Shown piece after piece: positions 1 to 7,249 of a stretch of 17,822 nt of DNA. Origin of the DNA: Nitrospirota bacterium (lineage in GTDB: Bacteria; Nitrospirota; Nitrospiria; Nitrospirales; UBA8639); NCBI GenBank assembly GCA_003233615.1, contig QIMB01000014.1, positions 1-17,822 of the forward strand. The letters are read 5' to 3'. The notes below the pieces were generated by a model. The model made no database searches and had not been told where the DNA came from. It saw nothing but the letters and a program-made list of their open reading frames with translations. Both the position numbers and the translations under genes were made by a program. The first letter of the stretch is position 1. Every line of letters begins with the position of its first letter.

Positions 1-38
1 TAGAAAAGAGAGAAAAGGGGAAGAGTTATATCAATTAT

Positions 39-851
39 TTAAGAAGAAGACTTAGAACGTCGATATCCTCGGATAATCATGAACGTGCCGAGGGCGATCA
101 TGGGGATGCAGAGGAGTTGGCCCATGGTGACCCATTGAAAGATGAATCCTAAATGACTGTCGGGTTCACGAAAAAACTCGACGGAAAATCTGGCGACGCC
201 ATAGCCGCTGATGAAGGCCCAAAATATCGTTCCCTGTGGCGTTGTCCAACGATTGATGATCGTGAGCAGAAGGAAGAGGGCAATACCCTCAAGTCCGGCT
301 TCATAGAGTTGGGAGGGATGCCGGCATTCAGGTCCACCCTGTGGAAAGACCATACACCACTCTACATCAGTGGTGCGCCCAAATAATTCGCCATTGATAA
401 AGTTTCCCATTCGTCCAAAGCCTAGGCCAATTGGAGCCGCTCCTGCCGCCAAATCAGCAACGGCGGCCATGGGTAAGCCACGTTTTTTACAAAAGAGCGC
501 AAGGGCCACACAGACCGCAAGTAATCCCCCATGGAAAGACATGCCCCCTTCCCATACTGCAAACAATTGGAGAGGATGGTCAAGATAAAATGGCAGGTTA
601 TAAAACAGAACGTATCCCACGCGTCCGCCGATAAAGACACCAAAGGCAGCAAACACAATTAAATCGGACAATGTTTGGGCCGGGAGCGCGATGTGTTTTT
701 GAGCTGCCCTGGTCTTAATCAGCCAATAGGCGCCACCGAGGCCCAAGAGATACATGAGGCCGTACCACCGGAATGCCAGAGGGCCAATACTAAAAAATAT
801 TGGATCGATTTCCGGGAAAGGCAGTTGTGCGAGGGTAGGCAGGACATTCAT
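39..851 (-). CDS. lgt: Prolipoprotein diacylglyceryl transferase (Lgt)
   Basis: Inner-membrane enzyme that moves the diacylglyceryl group of phosphatidylglycerol onto the lipobox cysteine of prolipoproteins, the first step of lipoprotein maturation. The 270-aa product has the usual family length and several hydrophobic segments. Visible family motifs are the RWYGLMYLLG segment (res 28-37), the HGG motif (H107), the Lgt signature GRMGNFINGELFGR (res 146-159, with R147, N150, N153 and E155), HPSQLYEA (178-185) and the C-terminal YGVARFSVEFFREPD (217-231). All residues normally needed for catalysis appear present. ATG is the chosen start; the upstream bases hold no good Shine-Dalgarno sequence, so the start is only moderately certain. 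It is a single gene, divergent from the sigma54 regulator and separated from it by about 400 bp. Confidence 0.97.
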   Translation of the reverse strand: MNVLPTLAQLPFPEIDPIFFSIGPLAFRWYGLMYLLGLGGAYWLIKTRAAQKHIALPAQTLSDLIVFAAFGVFIGGRVGYVLFYNLPFYLDHPLQLFAVWEGGMSFHGGLLAVCVALALFCKKRGLPMAAVADLAAGAAPIGLGFGRMGNFINGELFGRTTDVEWCMVFPQGGPECRHPSQLYEAGLEGIALFLLLTIINRWTTPQGTIFWAFISGYGVARFSVEFFREPDSHLGFIFQWVTMGQLLCIPMIALGTFMIIRGYRRSKSSS

Positions 852-1257
852 GAGATGTTGTAGTGGAGGGTCGTAAGTGCGTTTTAGTCAGGGATTTGTG
901 GAAGGGAGCTGGGTTGTCTTACACTATGGGAGTCTACACAAGATAAGACTGATTTTTAACACAAAGAGAGTAGCTGCTTTTTTCACTCTTTACTGCGTAC
1001 TCTTCACTTCTTGTTTTTATTTGCTTCATATGTTCCTAACATAACAATTCATGAAAGAAAAGGTCGAGTATAGAATACCAACATTAAACCTAAATTGAGC
1101 AATTGTGTGTGTTGATCTGCACCAATTCCTTGTGCGTCAGCGTTTTTGAAAAGCCTCGACAGACCAAACGGGTCTGCCTGCGTTGTTTTCAATATCCTGT
1201 CATCCCAAGGTCTTGGCACATCTCATCCATATAAATCGCTCAACGTAGGTTAAAGGC
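852..1257. other. Divergent intergenic region, lgt / sigma54 regulator
   Basis: About 400 bp without a credible gene. It must hold the promoters of lgt (leftward) and the regulator (rightward), but I see no convincing -35/-10 pair. A -24-like TTGGCAC at 1213-1219 lacks a matching -12 element. A short perfect hairpin lies at 1160-1176. Confidence 0.6.
1160..1176. other. Short hairpin upstream of the sigma54 regulator
   Basis: CAGACC (1160-1165), 5-nt loop, GGTCTG (1171-1176): a perfect 6-bp stem about 80 bp before the regulator ATG, followed by a T-rich stretch near 1182-1190. It could be a weak terminator, an operator or a 5' UTR element; nothing decides between these. Confidence 0.3.
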
Positions 1258-2643
1258 ATGAGTCCTATGGCAAACACAGAATCCAAATCACGTTCCAGCG
1301 GAGCAGAAGCTATCTTAGATTGTATTAGTGATGGTGTCATTACCATTGACTTGCACAAGCGTGTGACGTTTTTGAATCGTGCCATGCAAACCATGTTGGG
1401 GTATCAAGTGCCAGACTCTGAACTCTTGCTCGCATGTGATGTGTTAGTGCAAAGCAATATTTGTTCAAGTCAAGATTGTGTGTTGGAGCGTGCACTTCGG
1501 GGTGAACGGGTTTCGAATTTTGAAGCCATGGTTCGTCGTCGGGATGGCAGACAGATGCCTGTGAGTATCAACACAGACTTCTTGTTGGACAAAGAGGGGA
1601 AACTGATTGGGTTAATCGAGGTCATCCGGGATATTTCCCTTGTTCGAGAACTGTGTGCCAAAACGGCCGAGGTTTCAGAGCTCAAACAACGTTTGGGTGA
1701 GCAAGTTCAATTCGATCATATTGTAGGCCGCAGCCCTCTCATGCAAAGCATGTTTGCCAAGCTTCCATCCATTGCCGCATCGAAATCTTCTGTCTTGATT
1801 ACGGGCGAGAGTGGAACAGGGAAGGAATTAATTGCGTATGCCTTGCATGCGCATAGTCCACGAAGACAGGCACCGTTTGTTGTCGTGAATGTCTCAAGTT
1901 TGTCGGAAGGTTTATTAGAAAGCGAACTCTATGGTCATGTGAAAGGCGCTTTCACGAATGCCTATGTCGACAAACCCGGCCGGTTTGAGATTGCCAACGG
2001 CGGAACAATCTTTCTGGATGAAATTGGTGAGATAAGTATGGCTTCGCAGGTGAAATTGCTGGGAGTCCTTGAACGTGGACAATTTGAACGGGTTGGGTCA
2101 AATGACACAATTCATGTGGATGTGCGAATTGTGGCCGCGACGAATCGAAATCTGGAAGATGCCGTTCGGGAAGGTCGCTTTCGAGAGGATTTATATTATC
2201 GGATTCGTGTCATACCTATTGCACTCCCACCGCTTCGAGAGCGATCAGGCGATATTCCATTACTTGTGAATCATTATCAAGAAAAATTCAATCGGGAAAT
2301 GGGCAAGCAGATCACTAGACTTTCTCCTGAATCGCTTATGGCTCTTGAACAGTACCCTTTCCCCGGGAACATCCGCGAATTGCAAAATATGATCGAGCAT
2401 GCGTTTGTCTGTTGTGAGGAGGATACCATTCAATTTGAGCATCTTCCTGCTGATTTGCAACGATATTCTCGGGAACATCGAGAATGGACGGATTCAGAAT
2501 CGTTGGAAGCGATTGAGCGTCAGGCCATTTGCCGAGCGTTAGATAAATCCGGCTGGCATTTCAAAGAGGCCTCTCAGCAGTTAGGGATTGGTCGCTCCAC
2601 CTTATGGCGAAAAGTCAAACAATTTGGCATACGCATAAAGTGA
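1258..2643 (+). CDS. PAS-domain sigma54-dependent transcriptional activator (NtrC family)
   Basis: A 461-aa bacterial enhancer-binding protein with three parts. An N-terminal PAS sensor spans about res 15-128. A sigma54-interacting AAA+ ATPase spans about res 153-385, with Walker A GESGTGKE (183-190), Walker B GGTIFLDEIGEI (248-259) and an Arg-finger region FREDLYYRIRV (308-318). A Fis-type HTH lies at about 415-461, with recognition-helix region GIGRSTLWRKVKQFG. It should bind upstream enhancers and use ATP to open sigma54 promoters. Two oddities: the sigma54-contact loop reads GAFTNA (230-235) instead of GAFTGA, and the PAS domain carries three cysteines, C60, C69 and C74. There is no receiver domain, so input is probably sensed directly by the PAS. 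ATG at 1258 was chosen; an in-frame ATG lies at 1267. No partner kinase is adjacent, and no clear sigma54 promoter was found nearby. Confidence 0.93.
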   Translation: MSPMANTESKSRSSGAEAILDCISDGVITIDLHKRVTFLNRAMQTMLGYQVPDSELLLACDVLVQSNICSSQDCVLERALRGERVSNFEAMVRRRDGRQMPVSINTDFLLDKEGKLIGLIEVIRDISLVRELCAKTAEVSELKQRLGEQVQFDHIVGRSPLMQSMFAKLPSIAASKSSVLITGESGTGKELIAYALHAHSPRRQAPFVVVNVSSLSEGLLESELYGHVKGAFTNAYVDKPGRFEIANGGTIFLDEIGEISMASQVKLLGVLERGQFERVGSNDTIHVDVRIVAATNRNLEDAVREGRFREDLYYRIRVIPIALPPLRERSGDIPLLVNHYQEKFNREMGKQITRLSPESLMALEQYPFPGNIRELQNMIEHAFVCCEEDTIQFEHLPADLQRYSREHREWTDSESLEAIERQAICRALDKSGWHFKEASQQLGIGRSTLWRKVKQFGIRIK

Positions 2644-2718
2644 TGTCGCGCGTAACGCCGCATTCCTTCAGGCCATGATTGCCTCATGTCCGTTTTGTCG
2701 TCGTTTCCAACCCTCATT

Positions 2719-3405
2719 CTAAACACTCGTGATTTTCTCGCGGTCTTTGATCCATTGGCTACCACCAACGACTAATGAATATAAGTAGGTGCCAATGAAG
2801 GCTGCGGCTATGAGTGGTGTGACCGCTGGTATGAGCCATGCCGCTACCAGCGTCATGTTCAAAAATAACGTTGCTGTGGCGGTTTTGGACAGATCTCGAA
2901 TAAGGATAGGTAACTTGAACGGCATGATCATCGTTATTGAATGCAAGAGGAATATGAGAATCAGATACACTCCGGGGTTAACAGCATATATCTGGGTTAA
3001 AAGGAGGATGAACAGCATGTGGCGCATGAGTTCATTGGTCGGGGAACCAACGCCAGGTACTGCATCGGGATTGACCCGCGACGTGGCACGAAGAATAACT
3101 GCAGCTGCAGCGATCATACTCACCCCTAAAACCAGTCCGTTGAAATGCGCACCTACTGCCAGGACCAACACTCCATGGGCAACGGCATCACAGACATTAT
3201 CAAGATCGGCACCAAACCGGCTTCGGATATGTAATTTGGCTGCGAGAATGCCATCAAGGTCATCCATCACATTATTGAAAATGATCAACGGGATCACATA
3301 ACGATACCCATCTTCCAGGAAGAGGAGCGTTAAGGGCAGCACGCCGAGAATCGACACGATATTCGCCAGGTTTCGATAGAGAAAATTTCCGTGGTGTTTG
3401 TCCAT
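2719..3405 (-). CDS. CDP-alcohol phosphotransferase family membrane protein
   Basis: A 228-aa multi-spanning protein with roughly six hydrophobic segments. It carries the CDP-alcohol phosphotransferase signature at res 48-73: D48-x2-D51-G52-x2-A55-A56-x8-G65-x3-D69-x3-D73. All four metal-binding aspartates are present, but the Arg of the usual Asp-Gly-x-x-Ala-Arg block is Ala56. Family members join a CDP-activated alcohol and a second hydroxyl substrate, releasing CMP, as in phosphatidylserine, phosphatidylglycerophosphate, phosphatidylinositol-type or phosphatidylcholine synthesis. The headgroup cannot be read from sequence. It is the last gene of a three-gene leftward operon, 29 bp after the methyltransferase, with no strong SD, which suggests dependence on upstream translation. 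The upstream nucleotidyltransferase may make its CDP substrate (inference). It converges with the sigma54 regulator across 75 bp that hold only a weak hairpin. Confidence 0.85.
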   Translation of the reverse strand: MDKHHGNFLYRNLANIVSILGVLPLTLLFLEDGYRYVIPLIIFNNVMDDLDGILAAKLHIRSRFGADLDNVCDAVAHGVLVLAVGAHFNGLVLGVSMIAAAAVILRATSRVNPDAVPGVGSPTNELMRHMLFILLLTQIYAVNPGVYLILIFLLHSITMIMPFKLPILIRDLSKTATATLFLNMTLVAAWLIPAVTPLIAAAFIGTYLYSLVVGGSQWIKDREKITSV

Positions 3406-3434
3406 ACGTGTAGATTTATCCGTTACTCATGAGC

Positions 3435-4244
3435 CTACTCTCGTGTCCTCAGCACAAAAAAGTGATTTTCCAGATATGGAAACGACATTCCGAGAACCTG
3501 AGGGAGTCGTGTGATCCAAGGCGTCCCCAAACGCATGCCCCAGTAGGTAAGGCGACCGACAAATTGAAGAGCATGTAATGACTCCGGGACGATCTGCTTC
3601 CATTTTTCGATCAGCTCACACCCAATTTGTGTAAATATATAGGGTTCATTTCTTTCAAGGTGCTGGAGTGTTAACCCGCATTGCGTGAAGATGCGGGTAT
3701 AGTCAGGCACAGAACGATAGACGACGGAGTAGTTGCCAGTGCGCGTCAGCGTCTCACCTCGAACTGTCGATTCGCGACAGAGGATCATCCCATCCGGTTC
3801 AAGACACGGGATCAACTTTTGCAACAGAGCAATCACGTCATGTTCGTCGAGGTACATGAGCAGGCCACCGAAGAACACAAGACTGTAGGGTCCTTTGGGT
3901 TCGAACGACATGACATCACCATGCATGGTGTGAACGTTGGAATAGGGAGCGCATCGTTCTTTCAGTGCTTGGTAGAGTGTCCGGCTGCCTTCGACCGCGA
4001 CTACTTTGTTGAAGCTGCGGGCAAATTCCTCAGCCCAATATCCGACGCCACTACCGAGATCCAGAGCTGCCCCCTGGTTTTTTTCGCCGCACAGTAAGCG
4101 CTGGACGATGCTGGTCTCTCCACGGAAACGGAAATCTCCGGCACCCACAGGGAAGCCGAAATCGTCCATCATGTATGGGCCGAGGATCGAGGACTTGACG
4201 TTTTCCCAGTATCGGTTGACTGAGGCGTGATTGATCTCAGGCAA
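3435..4244 (-). CDS. Class I SAM-dependent methyltransferase
   Basis: A 269-aa protein with a Rossmann-type SAM-binding core. Motif I is LDLGSGVGYW (61-70), the acidic end of strand 2 is E85 in VVAVEGS, motif III is around D110, the motif IV region is YSLVFFGGLLMYL (120-132), and the post-IV strand is PDGMILCRES (150-159). The 45 residues before motif I and the roughly 100 C-terminal residues are not standard and probably form the substrate cap. The start is a TTG that overlaps the upstream nucleotidyltransferase stop by 8 nt (TTGCCTGA), so translation is probably coupled; the next ATG, at res 25, would cut the N-terminal region. The neighbours make a small-molecule amino-alcohol or polyol headgroup a reasonable substrate, for example a phosphoethanolamine-type N-methylation. 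That is inference; the family alone does not fix the acceptor. Confidence 0.85.
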   Translation of the reverse strand: MPEINHASVNRYWENVKSSILGPYMMDDFGFPVGAGDFRFRGETSIVQRLLCGEKNQGAALDLGSGVGYWAEEFARSFNKVVAVEGSRTLYQALKERCAPYSNVHTMHGDVMSFEPKGPYSLVFFGGLLMYLDEHDVIALLQKLIPCLEPDGMILCRESTVRGETLTRTGNYSVVYRSVPDYTRIFTQCGLTLQHLERNEPYIFTQIGCELIEKWKQIVPESLHALQFVGRLTYWGMRLGTPWITRLPQVLGMSFPYLENHFFVLRTRE

Positions 4245-5049
4245 GATTTGCCGCCGGTCCGAGGTCCCTCAATGAGCGGCGATCAATGGAACGGAGGGGA
4301 GTAAACATCGCCTCCGCCTCCAGCAGATCTGTCAATGTATCAATTTCATACCATCGGTTAGCATCGAAGAAGACTGCGTCGAAAGAGAGTGTCCTGTCAG
4401 CTACCATTTCTGAAAAAACCACTTCGTAATATTCGTCGAGCCTGCCTTTCACGATATAGCGGTGTAATCGTTTCTCAATCTTGTTCCATGTAGGAATGGA
4501 GAGGCTGTAGAGATTGACCGATTTGTATTGGTGTGCAGTAGTATCCATATCACCACGACGGCGAAAGGCCGTCACACGTCCTTGAGACCCAAGCTCGACT
4601 GTGGTGCCATTCATCCAGGGGAGAATTCTGGAAATCGCCATCTTATCAGGTTGAAGCATGTTATCCAGCATGCAGGCTTCAAACACCAGATCACTTTCTA
4701 TCAGTAAAAATGGCTCATGGATCTGCTGCCTGGCCAGCCAGAGGGAGTAGATGTTATTGGTGATCCGGTAGTCTGGATTAAGGACGTAATCAACCCGCAT
4801 ATCACCCGTGCGCTGCCCAAGAAATTCCTGGATACAACCACCCAAGTACCCAATCACCACAATCAGCCTTCTAAACCCCTGTACTCGAAGATTATTGATC
4901 AATCGTTCGAGGATCGGAATGCCTCCGACCTCAGTGAGACACTTGGGGGCATCCAGGGTCAATGGCTGCAAGCGCGTTCCGGTTCCGGCAGCCAACAGGA
5001 GTGCTGTCCTGACCCTTGCTTCTCGAGTGATGTGGCTGGTGTCGGCCAT
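4237..5049 (-). CDS. LicC-like nucleotidyltransferase (probable sugar/choline-phosphate cytidylyltransferase family)
   Basis: A 270-aa NTP-transferase-fold protein. It has the nucleotide-binding loop LLAAGTGTRLQPLT (18-31), the PKCL lysine (K36), a NPDYRITNNIYSL segment (91-103), the metal aspartate D120 in ESDLVFE, and a late acidic motif RWYEIDT (232-238). The NNIYSL stretch and overall size resemble LicC-type phosphocholine and related cytidylyltransferases more than hexose-1-phosphate enzymes. The expected reaction is CTP plus a phosphorylated alcohol giving a CDP-alcohol. Start choice: ATG at 5049 has no SD, whereas an in-frame TTG at 5097 has AGGAG (complement of 5104-5108) 6 nt upstream and would add 16 residues; both are possible. 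The open frame reaches a further TTG at 5187, which seems too long. First gene of the minus-strand operon; its stop overlaps the methyltransferase start. Confidence 0.85.
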   Translation of the reverse strand: MADTSHITREARVRTALLLAAGTGTRLQPLTLDAPKCLTEVGGIPILERLINNLRVQGFRRLIVVIGYLGGCIQEFLGQRTGDMRVDYVLNPDYRITNNIYSLWLARQQIHEPFLLIESDLVFEACMLDNMLQPDKMAISRILPWMNGTTVELGSQGRVTAFRRRGDMDTTAHQYKSVNLYSLSIPTWNKIEKRLHRYIVKGRLDEYYEVVFSEMVADRTLSFDAVFFDANRWYEIDTLTDLLEAEAMFTPLRSIDRRSLRDLGPAANLA

Positions 5050-5211
5050 ATGTGAGCTATGCCGAGATGGGGGAATGAGTGTATGAGAGATACTCAACCT
5101 GTTCTCCTGTCGAGAGTAATCTTGCACGTACTCATGTAACTTGTATCGCTTAGTATTTTCATTGAATGAATATATGCTTGAGGCCAACCCGCATATGTTT
5201 TTTTAGGGAAT

Positions 5212-5253
5212 GTTGCTTTGCACGAATTCGTGAAAATAGCTTACCTAAGCAAC
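5212..5253. repeat. Nested inverted repeat around a perfect 12-bp palindrome
   Basis: Outer arms GTTGCTT (5212-5218) and AAGCAAC (5247-5253) enclose the perfect palindrome CACGAATTCGTG (5221-5232). It lies upstream of the leftward operon. It could be an operator or a structured leader; function unknown. Confidence 0.5.
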
Positions 5254-5542
5254 GTTCTTCCACTCTGAAGCGAAATACAACCTGAATGATATAGCTGATT
5301 TATGATCTCTTCCACAATATTCTCTTTACTATTCTTTTTGGGAAACACTCATAAACATAAAGGCAGAGAGCTTGAATCGTTTTGATAGGCGACAGCCAGA
5401 TGCATTCAAAATTTGAGTTCATAGGATGTAGATATAATTTTGTCGCGTTTCATTTTGGATCTATATGATACCTTTACGTATCTAAGCATAAAATATGCAA
5501 TATAAACAATTACTTAAGTTACTTATTGCGAAAGACATAGTC

Positions 5543-5565
5543 AATGAAATGTTTCATTTTGAAAC
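5543..5565. repeat. Overlapping TGAAA/TTTCA inverted repeats
   Basis: AATGAAA-TG-TTTCATT (5543-5558) overlaps GTTTCA-TTT-TGAAAC (5551-5565), giving three alternating half-sites about 140 bp before the Zn-ribbon gene. The arrangement suits a multi-half-site operator or two mutually exclusive hairpins; no direct evidence for either. Confidence 0.4.
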
Positions 5566-5689
5566 AATTCAAATCGCATTCTATTTAATAAATACTTAAA
5601 AATCAACAGCTTATGTGATTTATGCCGCGGTATATTACTTGCTGTCTGTTAAGCCCTACGAATTCATTTTTTATGTATGGCGTTTCAGC

Positions 5690-5695
5690 AAGGAG
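5690..5695 (+). promoter_or_regulatory. Ribosome binding site AAGGAG fixing the Zn-ribbon start
   Basis: AAGGAG ends 8 nt before the ATG at 5704. It supports that start over the in-frame ATG at 5677, which precedes the SD. Confidence 0.8.
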
Positions 5696-5703
5696 TTGTG
5701 TCT

Positions 5704-5907
5704 ATGAATTGTCCACGGTGTCAGGGAATTATGATTCAAGATAAATTTGGTGATGTGGCCGATGAAGCTGGCACCATGTATTTTTCAGGCTGGAGATGCA
5801 TTACGTGTGGTGAAATATTGGACCCTGTTATTGCGAATAATCGCAAGAATCATCATGAGCCACTCATTGGGCGTTCGCGTAAAAAGTTTGCGACCCAACT
5901 AGGTTAG
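5704..5907 (+). CDS. Small Zn-ribbon-like protein
   Basis: A 67-aa protein with two CxxC pairs, CPRC (C3, C6) and CITC (C32, C35), spaced as in a zinc ribbon. A conserved-looking GWRCITCGEILDPVI segment follows, and the tail is basic (GRSRKKF). The four cysteines probably bind one Zn ion. No enzymatic motif is seen; it could be a nucleic-acid-binding or protein-binding adaptor. Short proteins of this form (CPRC near the start, GWRC.NCG in the middle) are, to my recollection, frequent in Nitrospira-type genomes, but I cannot verify this here. The start at 5704 is set by a strong SD. It is preceded by the AT-rich region and followed 190 bp later by mrp, so it may have its own promoter. Confidence 0.8.
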   Translation: MNCPRCQGIMIQDKFGDVADEAGTMYFSGWRCITCGEILDPVIANNRKNHHEPLIGRSRKKFATQLG

Positions 5908-6097
5908 GCGGGCTCCCCTCACATTTCTCGTCTTCCTCTCGGTATTCGTGTGTGTTGGCCGATCCTCTGTTTCCGTTTCGTCAGTAGACGAGGCTGAAGG
6001 GAGGATTGCGTTGATGGCGAGGTGAAGAGTCTTGTGTCTTCATTCCGTTGCATGCTAGACAGGATGCACCAATGAGTTTTTACGAAGGAGAAGGTTT

Positions 6098-6994
6098 ATG
6101 GCTGAAGAACAACATCCTCCACAACCCGCTGCTGCAGGGAATCAACCGGAGGAGAGTTTACTTCCTGGTGTCAAGCATATCATTGCCGTGAGTAGCGGAA
6201 AAGGTGGAGTGGGTAAGTCGACGGTGGCGGTGAATATGGCGGTCGCCCTTAAGCAAAAAGGCTATGCTGTCGGGGTGATGGATGCGGATATATATGGACC
6301 GAATATTCCGATGATGATTGGGGTGACGAAAGAGCCTATCAAAGAAGGAGAGAAAATCACTCCCGCCGAAGGACAGGGCGTGAAAGTCATCTCGATGGGA
6401 TTTTTTGTTCCTGAGGACACGCCTGTGGTATGGCGAGGTCCGATGGTCCATTCCGCTATTCAACAATTTTTCCGGGATGTTGTCTGGGGCGAACTTGATT
6501 ATTTGTTGATTGATCTTCCGCCAGGAACAGGGGATGTGCCGTTGACGCTTTCTCAGCTCGTGCCGTTAACCGGGGCCATTACCGTGACAACCCCACAGGA
6601 GGTCGCACTCTCCGATGTTCGAAAAGGCATGATGATGTTCAAAAAAGTGAACGTGCCGTTACTGGGTGTCGTGGAAAATATGAGTTATTTTGTGTGTGGA
6701 CATTGTGGTGAGCGCACTGATATTTTTTCCTCTGGCGGGGGTGAACAGGCGGCAAAAAAATTCGAGATCCCATTTCTTGGTCGCATTCCTTTGGATCCGG
6801 CTATTCGGGAAGGGGGCGATAAGGGTAGTCCCATTGTGGTCAGTGACCCGGAGTCTCCGCAGACGAAAGCCTTTTTCCAGATTGTACGAACATTGGTGAG
6901 CCAATTACAGAAAACTGAAGAGCAGGAGGCGACCGCGCCTCCCTTATCAAGTTTGCTCAAAAAAATTAAGGATCCAATACAGAAACCAACGTAA
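6098..6994 (+). CDS. mrp: Mrp/NBP35-family P-loop ATPase, Fe-S cluster carrier
   Basis: A 298-aa ATPase of the MinD/Mrp group, thought to carry and transfer [4Fe-4S] clusters in the cytoplasm. Visible are the deviant Walker A GKGGVGKS (34-41), the switch I region MDADIYGPNIPMM (61-73), switch II DLPPGTGD (139-146), and the C-terminal CGHC (C200, C203) that bridges a cluster at the dimer interface in this family. The N-terminal DUF59/MIP18 domain found in many bacterial Mrp proteins is absent; instead there is a short Pro/Gln-rich lead of about 25 residues. A perfect AAGGAG at 6085-6090, 7 nt before the ATG, fixes the start. It sits between a Zn-ribbon gene and a Rieske ferredoxin on the same strand, which fits Fe-S metabolism without proving a link. 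Confidence 0.95.
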   Translation: MAEEQHPPQPAAAGNQPEESLLPGVKHIIAVSSGKGGVGKSTVAVNMAVALKQKGYAVGVMDADIYGPNIPMMIGVTKEPIKEGEKITPAEGQGVKVISMGFFVPEDTPVVWRGPMVHSAIQQFFRDVVWGELDYLLIDLPPGTGDVPLTLSQLVPLTGAITVTTPQEVALSDVRKGMMMFKKVNVPLLGVVENMSYFVCGHCGERTDIFSSGGGEQAAKKFEIPFLGRIPLDPAIREGGDKGSPIVVSDPESPQTKAFFQIVRTLVSQLQKTEEQEATAPPLSSLLKKIKDPIQKPT

Positions 6995-7012
6995 CTATTC
7001 AGCATCATATTA

Positions 7013-7115
7013 TCATTCTGAGTGCAACGAAGAATCTGTACCCAGCTCGATGCACTCATGGTCGAGCGAGATGCTTCGACGAGTGTGCCCTGAGCAGAGT
7101 CGAAAGGTCTCACAA
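7013..7115. repeat. Dispersed intergenic hairpin repeat
   Basis: The core TTCTGAGTGCAACGAAGAAT (7016-7035) and the later CCTGAGCAGAGTCGAAAGG (7089-7107) match a repeat family seen between genes in many environmental bacteria. Read on the minus strand it gives the familiar artefact peptides LRCTQND and PFDSAQG. Structure: CGAAGAATCT (7028-7037) pairs with AGATGCTTCG (7069-7078) with one mismatch, around an inner GCTCGA (7045-7050)/TCGAGC (7062-7067) stem; TTCGAC (7075-7080) pairs with GTCGAA (7099-7104) as a competing stem. It lies between mrp and the Rieske gene. Confidence 0.7.
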
Positions 7116-7249
7116 TCTGGTGGGCAATGTTATGGAGCGCACGGTAGGGGAAGAAGAAGGCTCGGTGTGGATTAATTGGGCTTGATGTGCTGAATGAGTG
7201 ACAAGTCAACATAGATTTTTAGAAATTGCTCGTGTTGAGAGGAGGGGAC

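Larger units (their letters stand above)
5050..5703. other. AT-rich divergent intergenic region
   Basis: About 650 bp between the leftward nucleotidyltransferase operon and the rightward Zn-ribbon gene. From about 5190 to 5640 the sequence is markedly AT-richer than the flanking genes, with runs near 25-30 % GC. It contains a nested palindrome (5212-5253), overlapping TGAAA/TTTCA inverted repeats (5543-5565) and an 11-bp direct repeat GTTTCATTTTG at 5447-5457 and 5551-5561. No credible coding ORF was found. It should hold both divergent promoters. Confidence 0.6.

Noticed and set aside
1213..1240. TTGGCAC as the -24 part of a sigma54 promoter before the regulator
   Set aside because: No GC at the required spacing for a -12 element.
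2644..2718. Possible bidirectional terminator between the convergent sigma54 regulator and CDP-alcohol phosphotransferase
   Set aside because: Only a 4-bp stem (AGGC/GCCT) is present with no T-run on either side.
2789..3301. 170-codon open frame on the plus strand
   Set aside because: It lies antisense to the CDP-alcohol phosphotransferase, which has clear motifs; the plus-strand product is low-complexity and shows no recognisable domain.
5205..5223. AGGG...TTGCAC as a sigma54 promoter in the AT-rich region
   Set aside because: The GG-to-GC spacing is 11 rather than 10 nt, and the -24 element is poor.
5302..5385. 27-codon ORF starting with a hydrophobic stretch in the AT-rich region
   Set aside because: No SD, AT-rich sequence gives such ORFs by chance, and there is no conserved feature to support it.
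6685..7212. 175-codon open frame on the minus strand
   Set aside because: It is antisense to the end of mrp and runs through the dispersed repeat; its LRCTQND and PFDSAQG segments are known artefacts of that repeat.
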